A DNA stretch of 53,627 nt from Oscillospiraceae bacterium (GTDB lineage Bacteria > Bacillota > Clostridia > Oscillospirales > Oscillospiraceae), in contig CACXAQ010000013.1 of the NCBI GenBank assembly GCA_902765595.1, positions 1 through 53,627 on the forward strand, read 5' to 3'. This document shows, one piece after another, positions 22,976 through 31,141 of the stretch; within the stretch, counting starts at the first letter, position 1; every line of letters starts with the position of its first letter. Below the pieces are notes generated by a model, which was given only the letters and a program-made list of their open reading frames with translations, searched no databases and was not told the DNA's origin. Both the position numbers and the translations under genes were made by a program.

Positions 22976-22996
22976 ATTTATCGTTTTACGATAAAT
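22976..22996. promoter_or_regulatory. Perfect palindromic operator for the XRE regulator
   Basis: ATTTATCGT-TTT-ACGATAAAT, a 21-bp perfect dyad 5 nt upstream of the -35 element. Its position allows either activation or repression. Confidence 0.75.
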
Positions 22997-23149
22997 TAAG
23001 AAAGTTTAAGAAAAGAAATTTGCATTCCGCCCTCTTCGTGATATACTAAGGATATGACTATTATTCCGGCAGTGCTCTGCCGCGGCGGGAAGGCTTTGAC
23101 GCCGCAGCGCGGATCCCATCGCCGGCGGGCCACGGAAAATGGCCCTTGA

Positions 23150-23178
23150 TTGACATCCTTCGGGATGGCTGTTATATT
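23150..23178 (+). promoter_or_regulatory. SigA promoter of the phosphodiester glycosidase gene
   Basis: TTGACA at 23150-23155, 17 nt and TATATT at 23173-23178. A second possible promoter (TTGCAT, 16 nt, TATACT) lies near 23028-23050. Confidence 0.8.
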
Positions 23179-23206
23179 GGATGAAAAATGTTTGATTGGT
23201 GATAAC

Positions 23207-24280
23207 ATGGCTAATGTTCGTAAAACACGATCCGACGGCGTCGGCGCCCTGCTTCTGAAAGGGCTGTGCGTGCTGCTGGTGACGGTGCTGGTGTTGGTGG
23301 TCTTCCTCTATTTCGTGATGCTGGATCTCTGCTGGGGCCACACCGAGATCTCCCGGAATCTCTTTGTGCGCACGGTGGACGAGACCAGCGCCGTGAAATT
23401 CCTGGCTCGGATCTATCTGAGTCCGGAGGAGATCGAGGCCATCCTCCATCCCCCGGTCCCGGAGGCTCCCTCTTTTGTGGAGACCGACACCTCCCTGGTG
23501 GAGATCAATATCCCTGCCCAGGGCAGCGAGGCCTATGTGGACCCCCTGGGCTATGTGGACGAGGATGGGGACGGCATCATTCTGGTCCCCCTGCGGGGCG
23601 GCAACTACATCGGCTATATGATGATCGTGCTGGACCCCTCCCGGGTCATCATGGGCTGTATCCCCGAGTCTCTGGGCGGCCGCGGCTACAAGGTGGAGGA
23701 ATATGTGGCAGCCTTTGACGCCGTCGCGGGCATCAACGGCGGCGGCTTCTACGATCCGGGCGGCGGCGGCGACGGCTCCCTGCCGGACACTCTTCTGGTC
23801 CGGGACGGCAAATACTACTGTGAAGACCTGGGCGTGGGTCAGGGCTTCGTGGGGATCGACGACAAGTACATCCTGCACGTGGGCTTCCGCTCGGTGCAGG
23901 ATGCAAAGGACGCCAACATCCAGGAGGGCTGCGGCTTCAAGCCGGGGCCGATCCTGGTGCAGAACGGGGAGATCGCCCCGGAGGAGACCCTGGCCAGCGG
24001 CCGCAATCCCCGGACCGCCATCGGGCAGCGAGGCGCGGACGGCGCGATCCTGCTGCTGGTGATCGAGGGGCGGCAGCCCTCCCGGCTGGGCGCCACCTAT
24101 CTGGAGGAGGCGGAGGTCATGCTGCGCTTCGGCGCGGTGAACGCCTGCAACCTGGACGGCGGCTCCTCCAGCATGATGTGGTACAACGGCGAGTATATCA
24201 ACAACACCGCCTCCATCATCGGCATCCGTCCCCTGCCCTCGAGCTTCATCGTGCTGAAGGAAGGGAGGGCCGACTCATGA
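23207..24280 (+). CDS. Membrane-anchored phosphodiester glycosidase family protein
   Basis: A 357-residue protein with an N-terminal membrane helix (about 13-40) and an extracytoplasmic NAGPA domain, the fold of the mammalian uncovering enzyme that hydrolyses N-acetylglucosamine phosphodiesters. Bacterial members act on wall or exopolysaccharide phosphodiesters or are linked to polymer assembly; the substrate here is unknown. Motifs visible: VAGINGGGFYDPGG, GPILVQNGEI, RNPRTAIGQ and NACNLDGGSSSMMWYNG. The start at 23207 follows a good promoter; the ribosome site is weak. It overlaps the next gene by ATGA, so both are probably made together. Confidence 0.88.
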   Translation: MANVRKTRSDGVGALLLKGLCVLLVTVLVLVVFLYFVMLDLCWGHTEISRNLFVRTVDETSAVKFLARIYLSPEEIEAILHPPVPEAPSFVETDTSLVEINIPAQGSEAYVDPLGYVDEDGDGIILVPLRGGNYIGYMMIVLDPSRVIMGCIPESLGGRGYKVEEYVAAFDAVAGINGGGFYDPGGGGDGSLPDTLLVRDGKYYCEDLGVGQGFVGIDDKYILHVGFRSVQDAKDANIQEGCGFKPGPILVQNGEIAPEETLASGRNPRTAIGQRGADGAILLLVIEGRQPSRLGATYLEEAEVMLRFGAVNACNLDGGSSSMMWYNGEYINNTASIIGIRPLPSSFIVLKEGRADS

Positions 24281-25365
24281 CGAAGCCCGTACGGAGGAAA
24301 GACCGCTTCACCCTGGGTCTGCTGGGCTACGCCCTGGTCCTGATGCTGATCTGCGGCCTGCTGCTCATTCTGTTCCACAGCTATATGAACGCCTACGAGG
24401 CGGCCCAGCCCGAGGCCTGCATCGCCGCCTACAGTCAAAGTCTGAAGGGTCCCCTCTCTCCCGCGGGGGAGGAGGCGCTGTCGAAGCTGCAGTTCGACAC
24501 CGAGGATGCGGACGAGAACACCCGCTGGGCGGAAGACCTGGTGCACGGCGCGACCCTGGTGAAGGACTACGTCAACTCCACGGATGAGCGGATGCTCTAT
24601 CGCCTGCGGGCAGCCGACGGCCACTCCATCGGCACGGTGACCTTTGCCGTCACCGGTACAGGCCGCTACCGCCTGCCGGTCTGGGAGAAGGTGGAGGAGC
24701 AGCTGGATTTCACCGCCTACACCCAAAGCCTGAGCGTGACCGTCCCCTCCGACTACGCCGTGTATCTGGGGGATCGGCAGCTGGGCTCCGAGTGTATCGC
24801 GGAGCGGGATATCCCCTTTGCCGCGCTGGAGGAGTGCTACCTGCACTATGAGGGGCTGCCCACCATGGTGCGCTATGAGAGTCACCCCTTCCTGGGCGAA
24901 ATGAGCCTGCGGGTCGTCGACACACAGGGGAACGAGCTGGAGCCGGAGGAGCTGACCGAAGAGCGTTTTCTGGACAGCGCCGCCCCCGCGCTGCGGGAAG
25001 AGGCGGAGGCCTTTCTCTCCAAAATGATCCCGGCCTATGTGCTTTTCTCCGCGGACATCCAGGGCCACGCCAAGGACTACTTCAATCCCCTTATGGCCTA
25101 CGTGATTCCGGACAGTCAGCTCCACACGGTGCTGCTCCAGGCGCTGGAAAACGCCGGCTGGGGCAAGACGCGGACCCTGAAGGTGACCTCCATCCAGGTA
25201 AACTTTGTCACGGACCTGGGAGGCGGCCGCTATCTTGCGGATGTGACCTATGATTCGGATCTGACCACCGTCTGGGGCGGCTCGGCGCACATGACGGATA
25301 ACGCCCGCGTGGTCATCTTTGACCGGGACGGCACACTGAAGGCCGACGCTGTATACCATTACTGA
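24277..25365 (+). CDS. Hypothetical single-pass membrane protein, partner of the glycosidase
   Basis: A 362-residue protein I do not recognise. One membrane helix (about 14-38, LLGYALVLMLICGLLLILF) is preceded by a positively charged tail, placing the remaining 320 residues outside the cell. That part contains NTF2-like stretches (for example AAYSQSL near 55 and a C-terminal segment SIQVNFVTDLGGGRYLADVT, typical of a cone-shaped ligand fold), but this is a weak impression. The ATGA overlap with the phosphodiester glycosidase and the shared topology suggest a common job at the envelope. Confidence 0.75.
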   Translation: MTKPVRRKDRFTLGLLGYALVLMLICGLLLILFHSYMNAYEAAQPEACIAAYSQSLKGPLSPAGEEALSKLQFDTEDADENTRWAEDLVHGATLVKDYVNSTDERMLYRLRAADGHSIGTVTFAVTGTGRYRLPVWEKVEEQLDFTAYTQSLSVTVPSDYAVYLGDRQLGSECIAERDIPFAALEECYLHYEGLPTMVRYESHPFLGEMSLRVVDTQGNELEPEELTEERFLDSAAPALREEAEAFLSKMIPAYVLFSADIQGHAKDYFNPLMAYVIPDSQLHTVLLQALENAGWGKTRTLKVTSIQVNFVTDLGGGRYLADVTYDSDLTTVWGGSAHMTDNARVVIFDRDGTLKADAVYHY

Positions 25366-25374
25366 TGACAGAAC

Positions 25375-25408
25375 AAAAAATGCACGCCCCTCGGGGACGT
25401 GCATTTTT
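25375..25408. terminator. Bidirectional terminator
   Basis: AAAAAATGCACG (25375-25386) pairs with CGTGCATTTTT (25398-25408), with inner CCC/GGG pairing. Serves both converging genes. Confidence 0.85.
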
Positions 25409-25413
25409 ATCGT

Positions 25414-26775
25414 TTATTCCTTGTTTTCTCCGCCGGTCTTGGGCTTGCTGCGGGGACGGTGGCGGCGATTGCCGCCCCGGTGCTGTCCTTCCTTTTTGGG
25501 GGCCGCCTCTCCCTTGGGGGCAGCTTCTCCCCTGGGGGCGGTCTCAGCCCTGGGCGCGGCTTCAGCCTTGGGGCCATGCTCGCCCTTGCCCTCCGCCTTG
25601 ACAGCCTTCACATGGTTGTGCCGGCGGCCGCCGGACCTGCGGTGTTCCTTGTTCTCCGCCTGTTTTTGTCCGTTTTCCGCCTTGGGCGCGGGCTTCTTTT
25701 CCGGCTTTTTGTCCTGCTCGGGCTTCTTCTCCGGCTTGTCTGCGGCGGGCTGCTCGGTCTTGCCGCCCTTTCCGCCGCGGCCGCCTCTGCGGCGGCGGCT
25801 GCTCTTTTTCTGCTCCTCGGGGCGCTCTGCCGCGGGCTTCTCCGCCGGCTCCTGCTCGGGGAACACCGGGAGGGCCCATTCATCCCGGACCTCTTCCTGC
25901 GCCTCCGGCTCCTCCGGGACATAATGGAGCACATGAGGCGGCTCCTCTCCCTCCTTGGGCCGTCCGCCGGGGACGGCGGCCAGCTCGTTGGCCTTGTAGA
26001 TATGGAGGGAATCGTCCTTGTCCTGGTCCAGCTTGACCTTCACGGTCTGGCGCAGCAGGTTCACCTGGGTGGCGGTGCCGTATCCGTCGATGGTCTCCAC
26101 GAAAGCGCCCTGCTTGGGCACCTTTTTGATCAGGTCCTCATAGGCCTCCTGCTCATAGCGCAGGCAGCACATCAGCCGTCCGCAGCTTCCCGAGATCTTG
26201 GTGGGGTTCAGGGACAGGGCCTGGACCTTGGCCATTTTGGTGGAAACCGGCTGGAAATCGTCCAGGAACTGATTGCAGCAGTAGGGCCGGCCGCAGATGC
26301 CGATGCCGCCGATCATCTTGGCCTCGTCACGCACGCCGATCTGCCGGAGCTCGATCCGGTTGCGGAAGATGCCGGCCAGGTCCTTGACCAGCTCCCGGAA
26401 GTCCACCCGCCCGTCGGCGGTGAAGAAGAACATGGTCTTGTTCCCCTCGAAATTGCACTCCACGTCCACCAGCTTCATCTCCAGACCGTGCTCGGCGATC
26501 TTCTGCTGGCAGATCTGAAAGGCTTCCTTCTCCCGCTTTTTGTTCAGCTCCGCGATCCGCAGATCGTCCGCCGTGGCGACTCTGGCCACCGGGCGCAGGG
26601 GCTGGATCACGGCGGTCTCCTCCACAAAGTGGTTGCCGTGGGTGCAGTCGGCGATCTCCAGGCCCTTGGAGGTCTCCACGATGACCCGGTCGCCGGTCCT
26701 GATTTGCAGGCCGTTGGGGGCAAAGGTGTAGCACTTGCCCCGGTTTTTAAAACGAATACTGACTACTTCGATCAA
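25414..26775 (-). CDS. ricT: PSP1 domain protein RicT (YaaT) with long charged tail
   Basis: RicT is part of the Y-complex with RicA and RicF, which in B. subtilis directs RNase Y processing and affects sporulation and competence; the complex carries Fe-S clusters. The PSP1 core is residues 1-270 with cysteine motifs GICGRPYCC and SGSCGRLMCCLRYE. From about 290 to 453 the protein carries a low-complexity tail rich in Lys, Glu, Pro, Ala and Arg (RRRRGGRGGKGG, then several EAAPKGEAAPK-like repeats), much longer than in Bacillus, perhaps RNA-binding. It overlaps holB by 4 bp, the classic holB-ricT order. Confidence 0.92.
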   Translation of the reverse strand: MIEVVSIRFKNRGKCYTFAPNGLQIRTGDRVIVETSKGLEIADCTHGNHFVEETAVIQPLRPVARVATADDLRIAELNKKREKEAFQICQQKIAEHGLEMKLVDVECNFEGNKTMFFFTADGRVDFRELVKDLAGIFRNRIELRQIGVRDEAKMIGGIGICGRPYCCNQFLDDFQPVSTKMAKVQALSLNPTKISGSCGRLMCCLRYEQEAYEDLIKKVPKQGAFVETIDGYGTATQVNLLRQTVKVKLDQDKDDSLHIYKANELAAVPGGRPKEGEEPPHVLHYVPEEPEAQEEVRDEWALPVFPEQEPAEKPAAERPEEQKKSSRRRRGGRGGKGGKTEQPAADKPEKKPEQDKKPEKKPAPKAENGQKQAENKEHRRSGGRRHNHVKAVKAEGKGEHGPKAEAAPRAETAPRGEAAPKGEAAPKKEGQHRGGNRRHRPRSKPKTGGENKE

Positions 26776-27602
26776 TGCTGTACTCCTCTGTTCTCATCCT
26801 CGGCGATGGCGTCCACCGCCAGAAGTCCAAATAAATGCTTGACGCCTGTGTTCACCTGCAGCATGGCGGCGCAGCGGTCCAGCAGCTCGCTGAGGCGCAG
26901 CAGCTGCTCCCGCCCCATTCCTCCGGCAGGCTCTCTGCCGGTGATGCGCCTGGCCGCACAGTCGGCGGCACAGTCCACAAAGGCGGCGGCGCCGCGGTTA
27001 TCCATGCCTTCGTTTGCCGCGCACCAGCGGAACAGGCCCGCCCGGTCTCCCCTGGCGACAAGGCCCAGGAATTCCTGCGCCAGCTTTCTCTGCGCCGGGT
27101 CCTGCTCCTCTTCGCCGCCGATACAGCTCCACTCGGCGCAGCGGGAGCGCACCGTGGGCAGGAGCTTGGCGGGGTTGGTGACGCAGAGCAGAAAGTATAC
27201 GCCCGCGGGCGGCTCCTCCAGCAGCTTCAGCGCCGCGTTCTGGGCGGAGACGTTCATGCTGTCCGCGTCCTCGATCAGATAGACCTTCCGCTCGCTCTCG
27301 TTGGGCAGGACGACCGCGTCCATCGCCATCTGGCGGATCTGGTCCACCTGGATCTCCTTCTTGGGGCGGCCCTTGTCGTCCTCCGGGCGTTTCACGCGGA
27401 TCACGTCCGGGTGGATGCCGGCCATGGCCTTCCGGCAGGCGGGGCAGACGCCGCAGGGCAGGGGGCCGGCGGAGCGGCAGACCACGGCGGCGGCCAGCCG
27501 CCCGGCACAGCGCAGGCTCTCCTCCCGGCTGGCGGCGGCCACGACGGTCGCGTGCGCCAGACGCCGGATATCCTCGATCTGCAGCTCGGCCACAGGCTCC
27601 AC
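26772..27602 (-). CDS. holB: DNA polymerase III delta' subunit
   Basis: Clamp-loader subunit that works with delta and tau/gamma to load the beta clamp at replication forks. The 276-residue protein shows the zinc-module cysteines (PCGVCPAC), IQVDQIRQM, the YLIEDADSMNVSAQNALLK-like segment (here AQNAALKLLEEPP) and LPTVRSRC. The N-terminal P-loop is absent (AAASREESL in its place), which is tolerated because delta' need not hydrolyse ATP. The start is uncertain: GTG 27602 directly follows GGAGGGG; GTG 27593 has better spacing. The usual upstream tmk is missing here. Confidence 0.9.
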   Translation of the reverse strand: MEPVAELQIEDIRRLAHATVVAAASREESLRCAGRLAAAVVCRSAGPLPCGVCPACRKAMAGIHPDVIRVKRPEDDKGRPKKEIQVDQIRQMAMDAVVLPNESERKVYLIEDADSMNVSAQNAALKLLEEPPAGVYFLLCVTNPAKLLPTVRSRCAEWSCIGGEEEQDPAQRKLAQEFLGLVARGDRAGLFRWCAANEGMDNRGAAAFVDCAADCAARRITGREPAGGMGREQLLRLSELLDRCAAMLQVNTGVKHLFGLLAVDAIAEDENRGVQH

Positions 27603-27690
27603 CCCTCCATGCTTTTCTAACCGATTTATTTTACCTTTTTATTCGCTTGCAGTCAATCAAAATTATAGGATTTCCAAAATGGCGAAAAAA

Positions 27691-27719
27691 ACGCCTCTCC
27701 GGCATTTCCGGAGAGGCGT
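27691..27719 (-). terminator. Terminator of the CD1247-type gene
   Basis: ACGCCTCTCCGG (27691-27702) pairs with 27708-27719; on the minus strand it is followed by T7. Confidence 0.9.
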
Positions 27720-27738
27720 GCACATTCCGAAAAAGGTC

Positions 27739-28266
27739 TTACTCGTCCTCGCCCAGGTCGAACTCCAGCTCTTCCCCGCAGTTGGGGCAGCGGATGGAGC
27801 CCTTCTCCAGGGTCTCTTCGTCAAAGGTGATCTCCTCGCCGCAGGAGGGGCAGGTCGCGTCATAGAGAACGCCGTCGATCTCGACCTCCTCATCCTCCTG
27901 GTCTTCCTCGTCCTCGTCCTCTTCCTCGTCCTCCTCATCGGCCTCATCGTCTCCGCCGAAGGGCAGGTCGTAGATGTTGTCGGGATCCTCGTCGTCCTCG
28001 TCGTAGTATTCCTCGTCCTCGTCCCAGGAGTGATCGGAAGCATCGAAGGCGTCCGCCATCTCTTCCAGGTACGTCAGATCGTCGCAGACCTCGTCCAGGG
28101 TATCGGCAAAGTCCAGCTGACTGGACTGGAGGTCCTCGATCTCATGCGCCATGTCGGACAGCAGATCCGTCAATGCCCCCCAGAGCTTTCCGTCGCGGGA
28201 ATCCAGCTCGATGCCCAGGCCCGCGGTCAGTCCCTTCAGATATGCGGCTTTTTCAACAATCGTCAT
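27739..28266 (-). CDS. CD1247-type protein with acidic region and zinc ribbon
   Basis: A 175-residue cytoplasmic protein with the N-terminal domain named after C. difficile CD1247 (MTIVEKAAYLKGL, DFADTLDEVCDDL), an extremely acidic linker (about 80-130, almost all Asp and Glu) and a C-terminal zinc ribbon with CPSCGEE and CPNCGEE. Function unknown; the family is specific to Clostridia and sits next to efp, as here. Start at 28266 from AAGGAGG. The acidic stretch is coded by GAG/GAC-rich near-repeats. Confidence 0.85.
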   Translation of the reverse strand: MTIVEKAAYLKGLTAGLGIELDSRDGKLWGALTDLLSDMAHEIEDLQSSQLDFADTLDEVCDDLTYLEEMADAFDASDHSWDEDEEYYDEDDEDPDNIYDLPFGGDDEADEEDEEEDEDEEDQEDEEVEIDGVLYDATCPSCGEEITFDEETLEKGSIRCPNCGEELEFDLGEDE

Positions 28267-28286
28267 GGTGAAAACCTCCTTCAATT

Positions 28287-28437
28287 CAATTGCGAAACTC
28301 GTTTCGCAATTGGTCCTCTCGCGCTCATCGCACTCGGCTTGCGGGGAACAAGCCTCGTTTGGTCGGCGCGAGGCCTCGCTTGGCTCGGCTCAGGGTGTTT
28401 TTGGGGCGGCAAAGCTGCCTCAAAAACGATTTGAATT
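28287..28437. repeat. Multi-hairpin dispersed repeat, copy D
   Basis: A 12-bp perfect hairpin (28287-28298 with 28301-28312) is followed by an outer stem CTCGCGC/GCGCGAG enclosing a hairpin, and by GTTTTTGGGGCGGC-AAA-GCTGCCTCAAAAAC. It matches 45468-45617 in order and structure. It fills most of the efp to CD1247 gap and lies in the 5' leader of the CD1247-type gene. Confidence 0.8.
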
Positions 28438-28524
28438 CCCTGCGGGGATCGGCCAAGCACTTCGAATGGTATGAAAAAGGGGGAATATCCGCAGACTTCC
28501 CCCTTGTTTCCCGTTTCGTTTTCT

Positions 28525-29082
28525 TTACGCTCTGGACAGATACTCGCCGGTGCGGGTGTCGATGCGGATCTTCTCGCCCCGCTCGATGAACAGGGGGACT
28601 TTGATCTCGGCGCCGGTCTCCACGGTGGCGGGCTTGGTGGCGTTGGTGGCGGTGTTGCCGGCAAAGCCCGGATCGGTCTCGGTGACCTCCAGCTCCACGA
28701 AGAAGGGAGGCTCCACGTTGAAGACCTTGCCCTTGTAGGAGTAGATGGTGCACTCCATGTTTTCCTTGACGAACTTGAAGTTGTCGCCCAGGACGCTGCC
28801 GTCCACCGGCTCCTGCTCGTAGGTCTCGGGGTTCATGAAGTAGTAGAGGTTGTCGTCGGCATAGAGATACTCCATGGTCTGACGGTCAACGGTGGCGTTT
28901 TCGAACTTGGCGGTGGGGTTGAAGGAAGTCTCAGTCACAGCGCCGGTGATGACGTTCTTCATCTTGGTGCGCACGAAGGCGGCGCCCTTGCCGGGCTTCA
29001 CGTGCTGGAATTCCACCACCTGCATGACCTGGCCGTCCATCTCAAAGGTAACGCCGTTTCTGAATTCGCCTGCAGTAATCAT
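28525..29082 (-). CDS. efp: Elongation factor P
   Basis: EF-P binds between the P and E sites of the ribosome and relieves stalling at polyproline. The 185 residues form the three beta-barrel domains of the family. The tip lysine that is post-translationally modified in many bacteria is Lys32 in [10 protein letters not shown], the same position as the 5-aminopentanol-modified lysine of B. subtilis. The C-terminus ([16 protein letters not shown]) is canonical. GGGAGG precedes the ATG, and a good promoter lies upstream. Several window proteins with proline-rich tracts would be clients. Confidence 0.97.
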   Translation of the reverse strand: MITAGEFRNGVTFEMDGQVMQVVEFQHVKPGKGAAFVRTKMKNVITGAVTETSFNPTAKFENATVDRQTMEYLYADDNLYYFMNPETYEQEPVDGSVLGDNFKFVKENMECTIYSYKGKVFNVEPPFFVELEVTETDPGFAGNTATNATKPATVETGAEIKVPLFIERGEKIRIDTRTGEYLSRA

Positions 29083-29134
29083 ATATGGGTCCTCCCGTAG
29101 TTAGTTTCTGTTTGCATAAAGTATTAGCTGTATT

Positions 29135-29163
29135 ATTTTACAGTATCTTTCCCTGTTTTGCAA
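29135..29163 (-). promoter_or_regulatory. SigA promoter of efp
   Basis: On the minus strand TTGCAA (29163-29158), a 17-nt spacer and TAAAAT (29140-29135). Confidence 0.7.
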
Positions 29164-29236
29164 GCATTTTCTTCTCTGGGTCAAAAGGAGGGGCCGCACC
29201 GCGCGGCGCAGCCCCCTCGTTTGGTTTTTCCCGGGT

Positions 29237-29740
29237 TCAGTCCTCCCCCTGCGGGTACGTCATGTATGGTTCCACGCACAGGCCAAACAGCTCGTCATAC
29301 GGGATCTTCTCGCCGTTGAAATAGATTCCCCCGCCCATCCCCACGTCGAACAGTCTCTCGCCGTCTTGATCGGTTAGCGAATAATATATTTTCGGCAGAA
29401 TATCCCAATAATTTGTAATGTCCTGCACCGGCGGCAGTTCCTGGCCGTCCAACATCTTCAGAAGCGCCAGGAACTGTTCGTTCTCCTTGAGTTCTGTGCC
29501 GGGGACTGTCACGTGATAGAGGAAGAGCCTCTCGCCGAATCTTTGGTCTTCTTCCAAGAAATCGCGCAAGCTATAGGGAACTAAAATACAGACATTTCTT
29601 TTGATATAATGAACGGTGAGCGTACAGTCCTCCAGACGCGCGCCGTTCAGAACCTTGTACTTTGTCCCGCCGCAGGCGGCGAGCAGCAGCGCGGCCAGCA
29701 AAAGGATGCAGATAAGAACGCAGAATGCTCTTTTTTTCAT
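29237..29740 (-). CDS. Hypothetical lipoprotein between pepP and efp
   Basis: A 167-residue exported protein without recognised domains. The signal MKKRAFCVLICILLLAALLL ends in a lipobox LAAC-G. The mature part contains a beta-rich stretch (LEDCTLTVHYIKRNVCILVP) and ends GGGIYFNGEKIPYDELFGLC. Base use is less GC-rich than that of efp or pepP. It interrupts the widely conserved pepP-efp neighbourhood, along with a REP-type element, which suggests insertion. Confidence 0.75.
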   Translation of the reverse strand: MKKRAFCVLICILLLAALLLAACGGTKYKVLNGARLEDCTLTVHYIKRNVCILVPYSLRDFLEEDQRFGERLFLYHVTVPGTELKENEQFLALLKMLDGQELPPVQDITNYWDILPKIYYSLTDQDGERLFDVGMGGGIYFNGEKIPYDELFGLCVEPYMTYPQGED

Positions 29741-29883
29741 TTCTCCGCTCCTTTCATTTTCGCCCGGATCGTTTTCTTCTGCCTGTATAACGTTTACCGG
29801 GACGAAAAGGTTTCAGGGCTTTCAAAAAAGCTCAGAGGACGGGCGCAGTATGCCTGTCTGAAACGCCTGTCCGACCCGCGCGC

Positions 29884-29994
29884 GTCATTGCGAGCCAGTG
29901 CGCACACTGGCGCGGCAATCCGTTCTCCCGGAAATCATGAAGGGATAAGGACGGATTCCCACACCAGTGACCTCCGTCACTGGTTCGGAATGAC
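29884..29994. repeat. Cloverleaf-like paired REP element, copy B
   Basis: Same layout as at 14049: outer GTCATTGCGA/TCGGAATGAC, hairpins GCCAGTG/CACTGGC and ACCAGTGAC/GTCACTGGT, and inner GGCAATCCGT/ACGGATTCCC. The left half is of the G type, the right half of the C type (see findings). Confidence 0.85.
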
Positions 29995-30018
29995 GTTTTC
30001 AGGGGTATCTGAATACGC

Positions 30019-30047
30019 GGAGGACGGGCGCTGCGCGCCCGTCCTCC
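30019..30047 (-). terminator. Hairpin after pepP
   Basis: GGAGGACGGGCGC (30019-30031), TGC loop and complement (30035-30047): 13 bp, but no T-tract. A shorter version (GGACGGGC) occurs after hflX. Confidence 0.55.
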
Positions 30048-30061
30048 CGGTGTCAAAGGGA

Positions 30062-31141
30062 TCAGTTGTTCAGCACGATCAGCTCCATCTTGGGGGCCTT
30101 GGTAATGACCTCGGCGCCCTCGGGACGGATGATCATCACGTCCTCGATGCGCACGCCGAACTTGCCGGGGATGTAGATGCCGGGCTCGGCGGAGCAGAGG
30201 TCGTTGACCTCCATGAGCGTCTCGCCCCGGGGGCCGGCCATGGGCGGCTCGTGGATATCCAGGCCCAGGCTGTGGCCAAAGCCGTGGCCGAAGTAGGGCC
30301 CGTAGCCGGCCTTTTCGATCACGTCCCGGGCGGCCTGGTCGATGTGTTTGCCGGGGATGCCGGAGCGGGCGGCGGCGATGCCGGCCAGCTGGGCCTCCAG
30401 CACGGTGTAGTAGACCTTTTTCATCTCCTCGGTGGCATGGCCCACCGCCACGGTGCGGGTCATGTCGGAGCAGTAGCCGTTCTTCAGGCTGCCGAAGTCC
30501 ATGGTGATAAAGTCGCCGTCCCGGATGACGGTGTCGCCGGGGACGCCGTGGGGCATGGAGGTGTTGGCGCCGGTGACCACGATGGGGTCAAAGGAGTTGC
30601 CCTCGCTGCCGTTGCGCAGCATATGATACACCAGCTCCGCCATGACCTCCTTCTCGGTCATGCCGGGCTTGATGATGTGCAGCACTTCCTCCAGGGCCTT
30701 CTCGCTGATGCGCTGGGCCCGGATCATGCTGTCGATCTCCTCCTGGCTCTTGCTGGCGCGCAGGCCCATCATCAATCCGCCCGCGGGCAGGAGCTGCCGC
30801 TCCAGCGCCTTTTCCAGGGCCGCCCAGCGGGCGTGGCTCAGCTGCTGATCCTCCGCGGCCACACGCGCCGCCCCGGCTTCCTGCAGCGCGGCGCGGATCA
30901 GGTCGTTCAGGCTGTGCTGGCGGTCGAACATCTGCACGGCGCAGCAGCCGCCCGCGATCTTCTCCGCCGCCTCGATATAGCGGGAATCGGTGAGCAGCCA
31001 GGCCTTCTCCCGGCCCACCACCACCATGCCGTCGGTAAAGGCAAAGCCGGTGGCGTAACGCTGGTTCTTCTCATCGGTGATGAGGATGGCGTCCAGATCC
31101 TGCCGGACAAGGGCTTGCTGAATGCGAGTGATGTTGTTCAT
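30062..31141 (-). CDS. M24 family aminopeptidase (Xaa-Pro type)
   Basis: A 359-residue cytoplasmic metallopeptidase of the pita-bread fold, probably removing N-terminal residues before proline. The N-terminal creatinase-like domain (1-130) is followed by the catalytic domain with all five metal ligands: MDFGSLKNGYCSDMTRT (two Asp), GHGFGHSLGLDIHE (His), AEPGIYIPGKFGVRIED (two Glu). The start at 31141 overlaps the histidine kinase stop by ATGA, so it is the last gene of the two-component operon. Confidence 0.93.
   Translation of the reverse strand: MNNITRIQQALVRQDLDAILITDEKNQRYATGFAFTDGMVVVGREKAWLLTDSRYIEAAEKIAGGCCAVQMFDRQHSLNDLIRAALQEAGAARVAAEDQQLSHARWAALEKALERQLLPAGGLMMGLRASKSQEEIDSMIRAQRISEKALEEVLHIIKPGMTEKEVMAELVYHMLRNGSEGNSFDPIVVTGANTSMPHGVPGDTVIRDGDFITMDFGSLKNGYCSDMTRTVAVGHATEEMKKVYYTVLEAQLAGIAAARSGIPGKHIDQAARDVIEKAGYGPYFGHGFGHSLGLDIHEPPMAGPRGETLMEVNDLCSAEPGIYIPGKFGVRIEDVMIIRPEGAEVITKAPKMELIVLNN

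Noticed and set aside
23055-23150. 31-codon ORF after a possible promoter near 23028-23050
   Set aside because: Ribosome site is badly spaced and the peptide has no recognisable features.
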